From: Bacillota bacterium
Lineage (GTDB): Bacteria > Bacillota > UBA4882 > UBA8346
Reading direction: 5' to 3'
NCBI GenBank assembly: GCA_023435225.1
Contig: JAEYRX010000002.1
Location: 1 to 64,000, forward strand
Length of the DNA: 64,000 nucleotides
Shown here: piece after piece, positions 34,445-43,773 of the stretch
How the letters are laid out: each line of letters opens with the position of its first letter
Position numbering within the stretch: position 1 is the stretch's first letter
Made by a program: the position numbers and the translations under genes
The notes under the pieces: generated by a model
What the model was told of the DNA's origin: nothing
Seen by the model: only the letters and a program-made list of their open reading frames with translations
The model's database searches: none

Positions 34445-34553
34445 CAAGGCAATAGGCAAAAGGCATTAGGCATAAAAAAAGACTTGTTTTTCTCAATAAT
34501 TTTGTTTTTTTAGTTCTACTATTGCCTGTTGCCTAATTACTAATGCCTGTATT
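34443..34553. repeat. Low-complexity intergenic element (AGGCAATAGGCAAAAGGC)
   Basis: AGGCAATAGGCAAAAGGC at the left and TTGCCTGTTGCCTAATTAC at the right are roughly complementary and about 60 bases apart, between purH and the fabZ-like gene. It has the same design as 15838-15956 and 44224-44352. Confidence 0.6.
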
Positions 34554-34574
34554 TGAAAGAATGGAGATGATAAC

Positions 34575-35012
34575 ATGTTGGACATCAATCAGATAAAAGA
34601 ACAGATCCCGCACCGTTATCCGTTTTTATTAATTGACCGAATAATTGAGATTGATAAGGGGAAACGGGCGGTAGGAATTAAAAATATTACCGCTAATGAT
34701 TATTATTGCCAACAACAGTATTTTAACGGCGATGCTTTAATTCCAGGGTCATTACAGGTGGAGATGATGGCCCAAGTATCAGCTTTTGTTGTAAAAGAAA
34801 TCGTTGAAGATAAAGATACCTTACCGCTTTTTGCGAAGTTGGACAAGGTTAGGTTCCGTAGGGCTGTCCAACCTGGCGACCAGCTTCGGATCGAAGTTGA
34901 GTTGTTAAAGTTTAAAGCCGGAACCGGTAAGTTTCAAGGCCGGGTTTTCATCGACGGGGAATTGACCAGTGAAGCAGAGATGACTTGCATGCTGGTACCT
35001 TTAGCAAATTGA
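34575..35012 (+). CDS. FabZ-like 3-hydroxyacyl-ACP dehydratase
   Basis: The protein has 145 residues with a hot-dog fold. The FabZ catalytic histidine is in IPHRYPFLLIDRI (H13), and the catalytic glutamate in IPGSLQVEMMAQ (near residue 63). The usual FPGHPVMPG segment reads FNGDALIPG, so the loop is atypical. The usual role is dehydrating 3-hydroxyacyl-ACP in type II fatty-acid synthesis. Its place inside a purine operon, with no other fatty-acid genes nearby, is odd. It may be a second dehydratase or a relative acting on another thioester. ATG follows TGGAG. Confidence 0.85.
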   Translation: MLDINQIKEQIPHRYPFLLIDRIIEIDKGKRAVGIKNITANDYYCQQQYFNGDALIPGSLQVEMMAQVSAFVVKEIVEDKDTLPLFAKLDKVRFRRAVQPGDQLRIEVELLKFKAGTGKFQGRVFIDGELTSEAEMTCMLVPLAN

Positions 35013-35104
35013 CAATTGAGAATTGACAAATTAAAAATCCAAAACATTTTTTAGACTTTTGGCCTTTTAACTGTGGAACTATTTTAAATTCAGGAGGGCA
35101 AGAG

Positions 35105-35998
35105 ATGGCTGTTGTTCAACAGACTTCTTTGAAGTCGTTTCCGTTGGTGGGGCGGGGAAAAGTTCGTGACATATATGATTTAAATAAATATCTTTTAATT
35201 GTGGCTACTGACCGGATATCCGCTTTTGACGTAGTGTTTGAGGAACCAATCCCGGAAAAGGGCCGGGTTTTAACCGGTTTATCCGTATACTGGTTTAATG
35301 AAACCGCCTCAAGCTTACCAAATCATTTAATTTCAGCCAATATTGATGAAGTTCCGGGGTTAACCGAGGCTGAGAAGGACAACCTTCGCGGTCGGGCAAT
35401 GTTGGTAAAGAAAGGTGAAGTTGTCCCAATCGAATGTGTGGTCCGGGGATATTTAGCCGGGAGTGGCTGGAAAGACTACCAACAAACCGGTACAGTTAGT
35501 GGAATTAAACTGCCGGCTGGATTTCAGGAAAGCAGTAAACTTCCGGAACCAATTTTTACTCCCACCACTAAAGAGTCGGAAGGGCATGATATGCCGCTGA
35601 CTTTCACTGAACTAGTCAATAAAGTCGGTATGGAGTTAGCTAATAAATTACAGGATTATTCATTAAAACTGTATTCAGTGGCGGCTAAGAAAGCAGAAAG
35701 CGCCGGAATTATCATAGCGGACACTAAATTCGAATTTGCTTGGATTGAGGGTGTTTTGACCGTTATTGACGAAATTTTTACTCCCGATTCTTCCCGCTTT
35801 TGGCCTATGGACCAATATGTGCCGGGACAACCCCAACCGAGTTTTGATAAGCAATATGTCCGGGATTATCTGGAGACTTTACAATGGGATAAAAAACCAC
35901 CGGCTCCTAAATTGCCGCCGGAGATTATTCAACGAACCAGCGAAAAATACCTGGAAGCATATCTGAAGATAACCGGAAAAAAGCTAAGGAAGCGCTGA
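35105..35998 (+). CDS. purC: SAICAR synthetase
   Basis: The protein has 297 residues, the longer form of the family. It joins CAIR and aspartate with ATP. Motifs are GRGKVRDIYDL, VATDRISAFDVV near residue 35, PIECVVRGYLAGSGWKDYQ near 104-122, PTTKESEGHDMPL, and IADTKFEFAW...DEIFTPDSSRFW near 205-238. The last codons (AGG-AAG-CGC-TGA) are part of the MITE inserted at 35988, so the C-terminal Arg-Lys-Arg and the stop are MITE-encoded. ATG follows AGGAGGG. Confidence 0.95.
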   Translation: MAVVQQTSLKSFPLVGRGKVRDIYDLNKYLLIVATDRISAFDVVFEEPIPEKGRVLTGLSVYWFNETASSLPNHLISANIDEVPGLTEAEKDNLRGRAMLVKKGEVVPIECVVRGYLAGSGWKDYQQTGTVSGIKLPAGFQESSKLPEPIFTPTTKESEGHDMPLTFTELVNKVGMELANKLQDYSLKLYSVAAKKAESAGIIIADTKFEFAWIEGVLTVIDEIFTPDSSRFWPMDQYVPGQPQPSFDKQYVRDYLETLQWDKKPPAPKLPPEIIQRTSEKYLEAYLKITGKKLRKR

Positions 35999-36085
35999 TT
36001 AATTGAATAAGTGACGATTTTCTGCTTCGCAAAATGCCTAATACCGCATATTTGCTCGCACAAAATCGGATTAATCAGCGCTTCC
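35988..36085. mobile_element. 98-bp palindromic MITE, copy 6, inverted, intact with CTAA duplication
   Basis: A full-length copy in the opposite core orientation to copies 1-4. It is flanked by CTAA at 35984-35987 and CTAA at 36086-36089, a perfect target duplication. It sits between purC and purD inside the purine operon and provides the purC stop codon. It would fold into a long hairpin in the mRNA. Confidence 0.9.
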
Positions 36086-36254
36086 CTAAGTAATTGAGAA
36101 TTGAAAATTGAGAATTTAAAACAAGATTCAGGTATAATGGAAGCCGGAATTTGGGTTTGGAAGAAATTCTATTAAGAAAGCTTTTATTCTTCTGAATTCT
36201 GAACCCGGCTTTTATATTATAATAAATTTTATCCAGATATCAGGAGTGATTTGA

Positions 36255-37547
36255 TTGCGAATATTAGTAATCGGTAATGGTGGGCGGGAGCATGCTATTA
36301 TTTGGAAATTGTCTTTAAGCCCATTAGTTAAAAAGATTTTTTGCGCTCCCGGAAATGGCGGGACAGGAAGTATTGCGGAAAATGTCTTATTAGATCAGTA
36401 TAATCCCCAAACTTTGGCTGAATTTGCCGAAAAGGAGCATATCGACTTAACGGTGGTGGGACCGGAAAACTATCTGGCAATGGGCATAGTTGACGTTTTT
36501 CAGCAAAAGGGACTTCCGATTTATGGTCCTTCTTTAGCAGCGGCTAAATTGGAAGCCAGTAAAGCTTATGCCAAAGATTTTATGAAAAAGTATCATATTC
36601 CGACTGCCGGATTTGAAACATTTACTGATTCAGCAGCTGCAATCGCTTATATTGAAAAGATCGGCGCCCCGGTTGTGATAAAAGCCGACGGTTTGGCGGC
36701 TGGTAAAGGTGTTATTATAGCTTTTGAGAAGCAAGATGCAATAGAAGCCATTGATGAGGTTATGAACCGGCGGCTTTTCGGAGAAGCCGGCGCTACTGTC
36801 GTAATTGAAGAGTATTTAGAAGGTGAAGAAGTATCGTTATTAGCTTTTTGTGATGGCGAAACCGCCATACCAATGTTACCGGTTCAGGATCACAAACGGA
36901 TTGGGGACGGAGACACCGGTCCAAATACCGGAGGTATGGGAACATATACCCCAACTACCGTGTTTACCAGTGAAGTAGCCGAGAAGGTAAAACGCGAGAT
37001 ATTGGACCCGACTATTCAGGCTATGAAACTTCAAGGAACACCATTTATCGGGACTTTGTTTTTAGGGTTAATGATTACCCAAAAAGGCCCCAAATTAATT
37101 GAATACAATGTTCGATTTGGAGATCCGGAAACCCAGGCGGTGTTACCTTTATTAGAAACCGATTTGGCCAAAATATTCATAAGCGCTGTGGAAGGAAAGC
37201 TGACTGAAAAGCTGGTCAGTTGGAAAGCAGGAAATACATCCATATGTGTGGTGGCCGCCTCTGGCGGATACCCTGGGAAATATGAAGAGGGTAAATTGAT
37301 TACCGGGTTGGAACAAGTGAAAAATTCCCTTGTTTTTCAGGCTGGGACAAAAATGACCGCCAAAAACCAGATTGTAACCGCCGGCGGCCGGGTTTTGAAC
37401 TTGGTCCATATAGGGAATAATATAATGGAAGCTATCGCCGGAGCTTATGATGATATTCAAAAAATTAGGTTTGATGGTATTTACTACCGGAAAGATATAG
37501 GACAACGGGAATTAGAGAGATTTAAAGAGATAAAGAACGTACATTGA
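36255..37547 (+). CDS. purD: Phosphoribosylamine-glycine ligase (GAR synthetase)
   Basis: The protein has 430 residues, full length. It has an ATP-grasp fold: RILVIGNGGREHAI at the start, VVGPENYLAMGIVD, KASKAYAKDFMKKYHIPTA-type lid, KADGLAAGKGVIIA near residue 141, the GDTGPNTGGMGTYTP segment near 217-231 and NVRFGDPETQAVLP near 277-290. It makes GAR from phosphoribosylamine, glycine and ATP. The start is TTG, 7 bases after AGGAGTG. It is the last purine gene of the cluster in this window; 256 bases separate it from purC because of the MITE. Confidence 0.95.
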   Translation: MRILVIGNGGREHAIIWKLSLSPLVKKIFCAPGNGGTGSIAENVLLDQYNPQTLAEFAEKEHIDLTVVGPENYLAMGIVDVFQQKGLPIYGPSLAAAKLEASKAYAKDFMKKYHIPTAGFETFTDSAAAIAYIEKIGAPVVIKADGLAAGKGVIIAFEKQDAIEAIDEVMNRRLFGEAGATVVIEEYLEGEEVSLLAFCDGETAIPMLPVQDHKRIGDGDTGPNTGGMGTYTPTTVFTSEVAEKVKREILDPTIQAMKLQGTPFIGTLFLGLMITQKGPKLIEYNVRFGDPETQAVLPLLETDLAKIFISAVEGKLTEKLVSWKAGNTSICVVAASGGYPGKYEEGKLITGLEQVKNSLVFQAGTKMTAKNQIVTAGGRVLNLVHIGNNIMEAIAGAYDDIQKIRFDGIYYRKDIGQRELERFKEIKNVH

Positions 37548-37751
37548 GTTGTTTATCATTAAAAAAGCAGGAACTATTAAAATGTTTGGAACAAATCCCC
37601 CTTCTTTTAAGTTTTCAAAAAGAGAGGGGGAAACCCCTTAACATCGAGAGCTTATGGCCCTGCAAACGATGATATAAACCAGAGAACCTCTTTTTTCAAA
37701 GAAGTTTATAATGATTGTCTTCTGTTTATAAAAGACCAAGAAGCTTTGACT

Positions 37752-38375
37752 CTAAATATTCTTTCCTTTATTTTTCGGACTAATCTTTGGTGTATTTTGA
37801 TTCATTACAATTCCATTACTTTGAACGGTTGGCGCGACAGTTGCAATATAATTGTAATTGGCGCTTAATAACTTGGCTTTTTTAACGTATTGGATAGTTT
37901 CCCTAAAAGGAGGGATACCTTTATACTTATTAACAGCTTCGGGACCCGCATTATAAGCCGCAATCGCCAATTCTAAATCTCCGAATCTCTTAATCTGCTC
38001 TTCAAGATATCTAGCTCCGGTCTGAATATTTTTATGTATATCTTTCCAATCTTCAAGCTTATCTGGACTAAGTTGCATTAATCCTCGGCAACCGGCGCGA
38101 CTAATCGCATTTACATGATATTCACTTTCAATCCCTATGACTATGGCAATCAAGACCGGATCAAATGTTTCCAAAATAGCTTCTCGAATCTCCTGATTAT
38201 CACAGTTATAATTATTCATTATAGTGGTTACCGTATCGGCTATTGCTTTTTTCTCCAGAGTAGCCTGGTTGATTTTACCTAGCTCAAATACTAAATACCC
38301 AGAGATACAGAGTGTTAATAAAATACCTAGTATATTTAAAACAATATTAGAACTTTTAAGTTTGTTTGAAACCAA
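37752..38375 (-). CDS. Membrane-anchored lytic transglycosylase (SLT domain)
   Basis: The protein has 207 residues from a TTG start preceded by GGAGG. One N-terminal helix (about 13-30) anchors it. The SLT domain (about 70-165) has the catalytic glutamate in IGIESEYHVNAISRAGCRGLMQLSP and the conserved NIQTGARYLEEQIKRFGDLELAIAAYNAGPEAVNKYKGIPPFRET. It cleaves peptidoglycan glycan strands outside the inner membrane. It is convergent with purD. The pilus genes are too far away to link it to pilus assembly. Confidence 0.9.
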   Translation of the reverse strand: MVSNKLKSSNIVLNILGILLTLCISGYLVFELGKINQATLEKKAIADTVTTIMNNYNCDNQEIREAILETFDPVLIAIVIGIESEYHVNAISRAGCRGLMQLSPDKLEDWKDIHKNIQTGARYLEEQIKRFGDLELAIAAYNAGPEAVNKYKGIPPFRETIQYVKKAKLLSANYNYIATVAPTVQSNGIVMNQNTPKISPKNKGKNI

Positions 38376-38746
38376 AAAACTACCTCCTTAATATATGGAC
38401 GCGTTCGAGTATACCGAAATTATAAGTATGTTGTCAACCCAAATTTTGGGTATCTTAATCAGAAAAATCTTCCAACCCAGGTTAACAATAGTTTTATTAA
38501 CTTTATTAAATTGTTGTTACAGACCATTATCGGTAATGAAATTATAAATAATACATTGTTTCTCATAGCCTATCAAGTACAATGAATTTATTATATAAGT
38601 TGAAGGTTGAAATACAAAAAGCTTCTTTCAATATATATAAAAAGAAAATAAAGGGAAAAGATAACTATTCACGAATTGAGAGGCATAATTATTGGAATGA
38701 ATAATTGAAATAATTACTTAGCTTATTATTTTTCGGAGGGATGCAG
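38376..38746. other. Gene-free stretch between divergent transglycosylase and uppP
   Basis: About 370 AT-rich bases contain the two divergent promoters. No hairpin, RNA family or small gene stands out. Confidence 0.35.
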
Positions 38747-39535
38747 GTGGAGTTATGGAAAGCAATTGTATTAGGGATTACTCAGGGGTTAACGGAGTTT
38801 TTACCGGTTAGCAGTTCCGGACATTTAGTAATTATCCAGGCATTTTTAAAAATACCTGAAAAGATAGTAGTTTCTTTCGATATTATTGTTCATTTGGGAA
38901 CATTAATTGCAGTCATCGCTTATTTTTATCAAGATATACTTCATTTAATCCGCGGTTTAATCAATCGAGAACAAAAATCTATTAAATTGGCCTGGTATTT
39001 GATAGTCGGCACTATCCCTGCGATAATATTTGCGGTAATAGCTAAAGATTTTTTAGAGAAATTATTTGGTCAAGCGTCAGCGACGGGATGGCAGTTAATC
39101 ATTAATGGTTTAATTTTACTAATAGCCGACCGGCTGAGCGGAAACCGGCATATTGAGGATTTAAATTCAAAAGATGCAACCTGGATTGGTATAGGGCAAG
39201 CAATAGCTATAATTCCGGGTATTTCCCGTTCCGGCTCAACTATTGCGGTGGGATTAGGCCGGAAACTCTCCCGACAAGCAGCGGCTAGGTTTTCATTTTT
39301 ATTATCAATTCCGGTTATTTTAGGAGCCGGCTTATTGGATTTCAAGCGGGTACTTTACGGTGGATATTTACAAATCGGACCGTTATCATTCTGGGTAGGT
39401 CTTATTTCTGCCGCTCTTTCCGGATATTTGGTCATTAAATATTTTATAGCATTTTTACATAAAGGTACTCTAAAAGGTTTCGGTTATTATTGCCTTGTTA
39501 TTGGCGGAATAGCAGTAGTTATGTTTTTGAAATAG
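38747..39535 (+). CDS. uppP: Undecaprenyl-diphosphatase
   Basis: The protein has about 262 residues and seven or eight membrane helices. It recycles undecaprenyl diphosphate to the monophosphate carrier for cell-wall synthesis. The BacA signature is present: ITQGLTEFLPVSSSGHLVI near residues 11-29 and the PGISRSGSTIAVGL motif near 162-175. I prefer GTG 38747, 9 bases after GGAGG, over ATG 38741, which is too close to the site. Confidence 0.94.
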   Translation: MELWKAIVLGITQGLTEFLPVSSSGHLVIIQAFLKIPEKIVVSFDIIVHLGTLIAVIAYFYQDILHLIRGLINREQKSIKLAWYLIVGTIPAIIFAVIAKDFLEKLFGQASATGWQLIINGLILLIADRLSGNRHIEDLNSKDATWIGIGQAIAIIPGISRSGSTIAVGLGRKLSRQAAARFSFLLSIPVILGAGLLDFKRVLYGGYLQIGPLSFWVGLISAALSGYLVIKYFIAFLHKGTLKGFGYYCLVIGGIAVVMFLK

Positions 39536-39783
39536 CCGGTAAACCTTTTTCTGTAGTTACACGTCTATAGCAGGAATGATCAGAAAAATACAGAATTATA
39601 ACTGTTAAAATTAAAACTCGTGCAATTATTCAGGCAAAAAATTACGATATCGAATACAGAAGCCGGAAGAAATGCCTTCGGGTAAAAAAGCTGAAAAAGT
39701 CTTCTGGATTCTGGTTTCTAAATTCTGTTTTCGAATGATAAGTTCTGGATTTCATGAGTTTATGTTATAAAAATGGAGCAGCT

Positions 39784-41499
39784 ATGTCAGTAAAAGTTTG
39801 GAAAACAACCGAAAACTATAATACTTTAGCTATTGAATTATCAAAACAGTTAGGGGTCTCTCCTTTACTAGGCCAATTGCTTCTAAACCGCGGGATAACG
39901 GAACCAGCTAAAGCGGAGGCTTTTTTAGCCCCTGATTTAAAACAGCTACATGATCCGTTTCTCTTTAAGGATATGGAACGGACGGTACAACGTATTAAAA
40001 AGGCCATCGACGATCAGGAACAAGTATTGATTTACGGCGATTACGATGTAGACGGCATTACATCAATTTCCTTAATGATTAGGGTATTAGCCAAATTTTT
40101 ACCCGGTAAAATTATGTATTATATCCCTAAAAGGTTGGAAGAAGGATATGGTCTTCATTTAAGTTCAATTGATAAGGCTATAGCTAAAGGGATAAGTTTA
40201 ATTATCACCGTAGATTGCGGTATTAGTGCTATTGAAGAAGCAAGTTATTTAAAATCTAAAGGCGTCGATCTAATAATTACCGATCATCATGAACCGCAAG
40301 ATCAGTTACCGGATGCTTTTGCAATTATCGATCCCAAGGTTCAGGATTGCGGTTATCCATTTCACCAATTAGCCGGTGTAGGGGTAACTTTTAAGTTATT
40401 ACAAGCTATGACTAAAATATTGCCGCAGATTAACGATAAATTATGGACGAATCTGGATTTGGTCGCTTTTGGAACAGTAGCTGATATTGTACCGCTTTTG
40501 GAAGAGAACCGGGTATTAGTAAAATACGGTTTGGAGCAACTCCAAAAAACTCAAAATATAGGTTTACAAGCCCTGATTCAAGGCGCTTCCCTAAAAGACC
40601 GGGAAATAACTTGCGGACATATCGGGTTTGTATTGGCGCCTCGGATAAACGCTGCCGGTAGGATAGGTAATCCCAGTATTGGAGTTAAGCTTTTTTTGAC
40701 CAATGACCCGGTCCAGGCAATGGATCTAGCTAAAGAGTTGGAAAAAGAGAACTTGGCCCGGCAAGAAATTGAGATGGTTGTGCTTCAAGAAGCTAAAGCT
40801 CAAATCGAAGCCGATCCTGACTTGTTAAATGAACATGCTTTAGTGTTGGCAGGTGACAACTGGCATTTGGGAGTTATTGGTATTGTAGCCTCGAAGTTGG
40901 TGGAACTTTATAATAAACCGGTTATTTTAATCGGTCTTGAAGGTGAAGAAGGCCGGGGCTCCGGACGTAGTATACCGGGGTTCAATCTATTTAATGCTTT
41001 GGAAAATTGTGCTTCGTTTCTAATTAAATTTGGCGGTCATGAGTTTGCAGCCGGATTAACCATTACCAGGGAACAAATTCCTCATTTTAAAAAGGCATTT
41101 TTGCAGTATGTCAAGGAAAAATTATCAAGAGAAGCATTAGTTCCTACGCTAAATGTTGAAGGATTAATCGAGTTAAGCTGGGTCACTCTCGATTTGGCCA
41201 GGGAATTGAGTAAATTGGCTCCGTGTGGCCCCTGTAATCCAACTCCGGTTTTGGGCTGTAAATCTTTGAACTTGGTTGACTATAAAGGTGTTGGTGAAAA
41301 TGGGAAACATCTGAAGCTAAAAGTAGCTCATGAGGATATAATCCGAGAAGCAATCGGTTTTAACTTTGGTTTTATCCAACCGGAGCTTGCTAGTACCAGT
41401 GAGGTTGATCTGGCTTTTTCGCTGGAAGAAAACAGTTGGAACGGTTACGTCCAAGTTCAATTGAACTTAAAAGATATTGTAACACGGGGGTCAAACTAA
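39784..41499 (+). CDS. recJ: Single-stranded-DNA-specific exonuclease RecJ
   Basis: The protein has 571 residues from ATG 39784, 8 bases after GGAG; a longer frame from 39754 lacks support. The DHH phosphoesterase motifs are IYGDYDVDGITS (motif I, about residues 83-94), ITVDCGIS, IITDHHEPQ (motif III) and GTVADIVPL. The DHHA1 motif is GVGFVLAPRINAAGR and later GRGSGRSIPGFN/KFGGHEFAAG. A C-terminal OB-like domain completes it. It degrades single-stranded DNA 5' to 3' in repair and recombination. Its stop abuts the relA start without a gap, so the two form an operon. Confidence 0.95.
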   Translation: MSVKVWKTTENYNTLAIELSKQLGVSPLLGQLLLNRGITEPAKAEAFLAPDLKQLHDPFLFKDMERTVQRIKKAIDDQEQVLIYGDYDVDGITSISLMIRVLAKFLPGKIMYYIPKRLEEGYGLHLSSIDKAIAKGISLIITVDCGISAIEEASYLKSKGVDLIITDHHEPQDQLPDAFAIIDPKVQDCGYPFHQLAGVGVTFKLLQAMTKILPQINDKLWTNLDLVAFGTVADIVPLLEENRVLVKYGLEQLQKTQNIGLQALIQGASLKDREITCGHIGFVLAPRINAAGRIGNPSIGVKLFLTNDPVQAMDLAKELEKENLARQEIEMVVLQEAKAQIEADPDLLNEHALVLAGDNWHLGVIGIVASKLVELYNKPVILIGLEGEEGRGSGRSIPGFNLFNALENCASFLIKFGGHEFAAGLTITREQIPHFKKAFLQYVKEKLSREALVPTLNVEGLIELSWVTLDLARELSKLAPCGPCNPTPVLGCKSLNLVDYKGVGENGKHLKLKVAHEDIIREAIGFNFGFIQPELASTSEVDLAFSLEENSWNGYVQVQLNLKDIVTRGSN

Positions 41500-43653
41500 A
41501 TGTTTGAGCCTGGAACAATTGCCGAACTCTTAAAAAAGGCGGCTGAAACAAAGCCGCCGGCGGATCTGGAAAGGATTAAAGCCGCCTATGAACTTGCTGA
41601 AAAAGCTCATTTCGGACAGAAACGGGACTCCGGAGAGGATTTTATTCTGCATCCGTTGGAAGTGGCATCTATCGTCTACGATTTGGGAATGGATACTACA
41701 TCTATTATAGCCGCTCTATTACATGATGTGGTTGAAGATACCGAAGTGGATTCGGAAGAAATCACCAAACTATTCGGCTCGGAAGTTTCCTTACTAGTGG
41801 ACGGAGTAACTAAGTTAAGCCGATTGGCTTTTCAGAGTAAACAAGAACAGCAGATGGAGAATCTCCGGAAGATGTTCTTAGCGATGACCCAAGATTTACG
41901 GGTGATCATCATCAAACTCGCCGATCGACTTCATAATATGCGAACTTTAAAGCATCTTCCAGAAGAACGCCGGAAAAATATTGCAAAAGAAACTTTAGAG
42001 ATTTATGCCCCGTTGACTCACCGGTTGGGAATGTGGAAAGTCAAATGGGAGTTGGAAGATCTCGCCTTACGTTATCTGGAACCTGAAGCTTATTATGACT
42101 TAGTAAATAAAGTAGCAAAAAAGCGTCAGGAACGGGAAGGATTTATCAATGAGGTCAAAGAGACCTTGCAGCGGGCCTTGGCCGAAATTGAGTTAAAAGC
42201 GGAAGTTCAGGGACGGCCGAAGCATTTTTTCAGCATCTATGAAAAAATGCAGGAACAAGGGAAGGATTTCAGTGAGATTTACGACTTAATGGGGTTAAGG
42301 GTCATTGTCCCTACAGTCCAGGATTGTTATGAGGTTTTGGGTATTGTTCATACCCTTTGGAAGCCGATACCGGGGCGTTTTAAAGATTATGTAGCCATGC
42401 CCAAATCGAATATGTACCAATCCCTCCATACTACCGTTATCGGACCAAATGGAGAGCCTCTGGAAATTCAAATCCGCACCTGGGAAATGCACCGGACCGC
42501 CGAATATGGAATTGCCGCCCATTGGCTTTATAAAGAAAATAGTCCGGATGATAAGGAACTTCATGATAAGATAGCTTGGCTCCGCCATTTAATTGAATGG
42601 CAAGGGGAGATGAAAGACTCCGAGGAATTTATGGAAACCCTCCGGATTGGGCTTTTTATGGATGAAGTATTTGTCTTTACTCCCAAAGGTGATGTCAAAA
42701 ATTTACCGGCCGGTTCAACTCCAATTGATTTTGCGTATAGCATCCACAGTACCCTGGGACATCAATGCACCGGGGCTAAAGTAAACGGACGGTTGGTTCC
42801 GCTTGATTATCAACTCAAAAATGGTGATATCGTCCAAATTGTCAGTTCCAAGCAAGAGACCGGCCCCAGCAGGGATTGGTTGCAGTTTGTAAAAACCTCA
42901 AAAGCCAAAAACCGGATTCGTCAATGGTTGCGGGAACAACACCGGGAAGAAAACATTCAAATAGGGAAAGACATCCTGGAGCGGGAGCTTCGGAAACATG
43001 GCCTGGATATCCAAGAAGGTATGCGGCAGGATAATTTATTGGAAGCCGCCAAAAAATTTGGTTTTAGTAATGTTGATGATTTAATGGCCTCGGTTGGCGA
43101 TTTAAAACTCACTGCTAATCAGGTGATCGGTAAATTAGGGTTTGAAAAAGAAACAGTCAAACCATTCAAGTTGGATATTGAAGAAAAGAAGAAGAGCCGC
43201 CGTCCCAGTCAAGGAATTAGAGTACGTGGGGTGGAAAATCTATTAGTGAAGTTTTCCAAATGTTGCAATCCGGTTCCCGGAGACCCCATAATCGGTTATA
43301 TTACCAGAGGTAAGGGGATTTCAGTGCACCGTCAAGATTGCCCCAACTTGGGTAGTGAAGATCAGGAAAGGATTATTGAGGTTGATTGGGAAGACGATAT
43401 TCAGGGATCATATCCGGTTGATATTGAAATCGAAGGAGTAGACCGGGTTAATTTCCTTACCGATATAATGAACGCTATCTCGGAGATGAAACTATATTTA
43501 AGCGCCGCTAAAGCCCGTTCTAAGAAAGGGACAGCCTTTATCAACCTTACTTTGGAAATTGCTCATTCCGACCAGATTCAGGCTATTTTTAAAAGAGTCA
43601 AGAAAGTTGAAGGAGTCCTTCGAATATACAGGGTGAGCAGGTTGGTTCGTTAA
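41500..43653 (+). CDS. relA: Bifunctional (p)ppGpp synthetase/hydrolase (RSH)
   Basis: The protein has 717 residues with the full RSH layout. The HD hydrolase domain (about 30-180) has HFGQKRDSGEDFILHPLEVA and LLHDVVEDT, so hydrolase activity is expected. The synthetase domain (about 225-350) has IYDLMGLRVIVPTVQDCYE and YVAMPKSNMYQSLHTTVIG. A TGS domain (about 387-450), a helical/zinc-finger region with FSKCCNPVPGDPIIGYITRG, and a C-terminal ACT domain (about 645-717) follow. It makes and degrades the starvation alarmone. The HD motif and synthetase both look intact. Confidence 0.96.
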   Translation: MFEPGTIAELLKKAAETKPPADLERIKAAYELAEKAHFGQKRDSGEDFILHPLEVASIVYDLGMDTTSIIAALLHDVVEDTEVDSEEITKLFGSEVSLLVDGVTKLSRLAFQSKQEQQMENLRKMFLAMTQDLRVIIIKLADRLHNMRTLKHLPEERRKNIAKETLEIYAPLTHRLGMWKVKWELEDLALRYLEPEAYYDLVNKVAKKRQEREGFINEVKETLQRALAEIELKAEVQGRPKHFFSIYEKMQEQGKDFSEIYDLMGLRVIVPTVQDCYEVLGIVHTLWKPIPGRFKDYVAMPKSNMYQSLHTTVIGPNGEPLEIQIRTWEMHRTAEYGIAAHWLYKENSPDDKELHDKIAWLRHLIEWQGEMKDSEEFMETLRIGLFMDEVFVFTPKGDVKNLPAGSTPIDFAYSIHSTLGHQCTGAKVNGRLVPLDYQLKNGDIVQIVSSKQETGPSRDWLQFVKTSKAKNRIRQWLREQHREENIQIGKDILERELRKHGLDIQEGMRQDNLLEAAKKFGFSNVDDLMASVGDLKLTANQVIGKLGFEKETVKPFKLDIEEKKKSRRPSQGIRVRGVENLLVKFSKCCNPVPGDPIIGYITRGKGISVHRQDCPNLGSEDQERIIEVDWEDDIQGSYPVDIEIEGVDRVNFLTDIMNAISEMKLYLSAAKARSKKGTAFINLTLEIAHSDQIQAIFKRVKKVEGVLRIYRVSRLVR

Positions 43654-43773
43654 TGCAATTAACAATTGACAATGAACAATTAACAATTAAATCATAACAA
43701 TAAATAATTGGGGTTGAAGGGTTAACATTCATAATTAATGCCTTTTGCCAGAAAGAAACGGAGTATTTGTCAA

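Noticed and set aside
39754..39783. Upstream ATG start for recJ, adding ten residues
   Set aside because: No ribosome site precedes it, whereas GGAG sits at the proper distance before ATG 39784.
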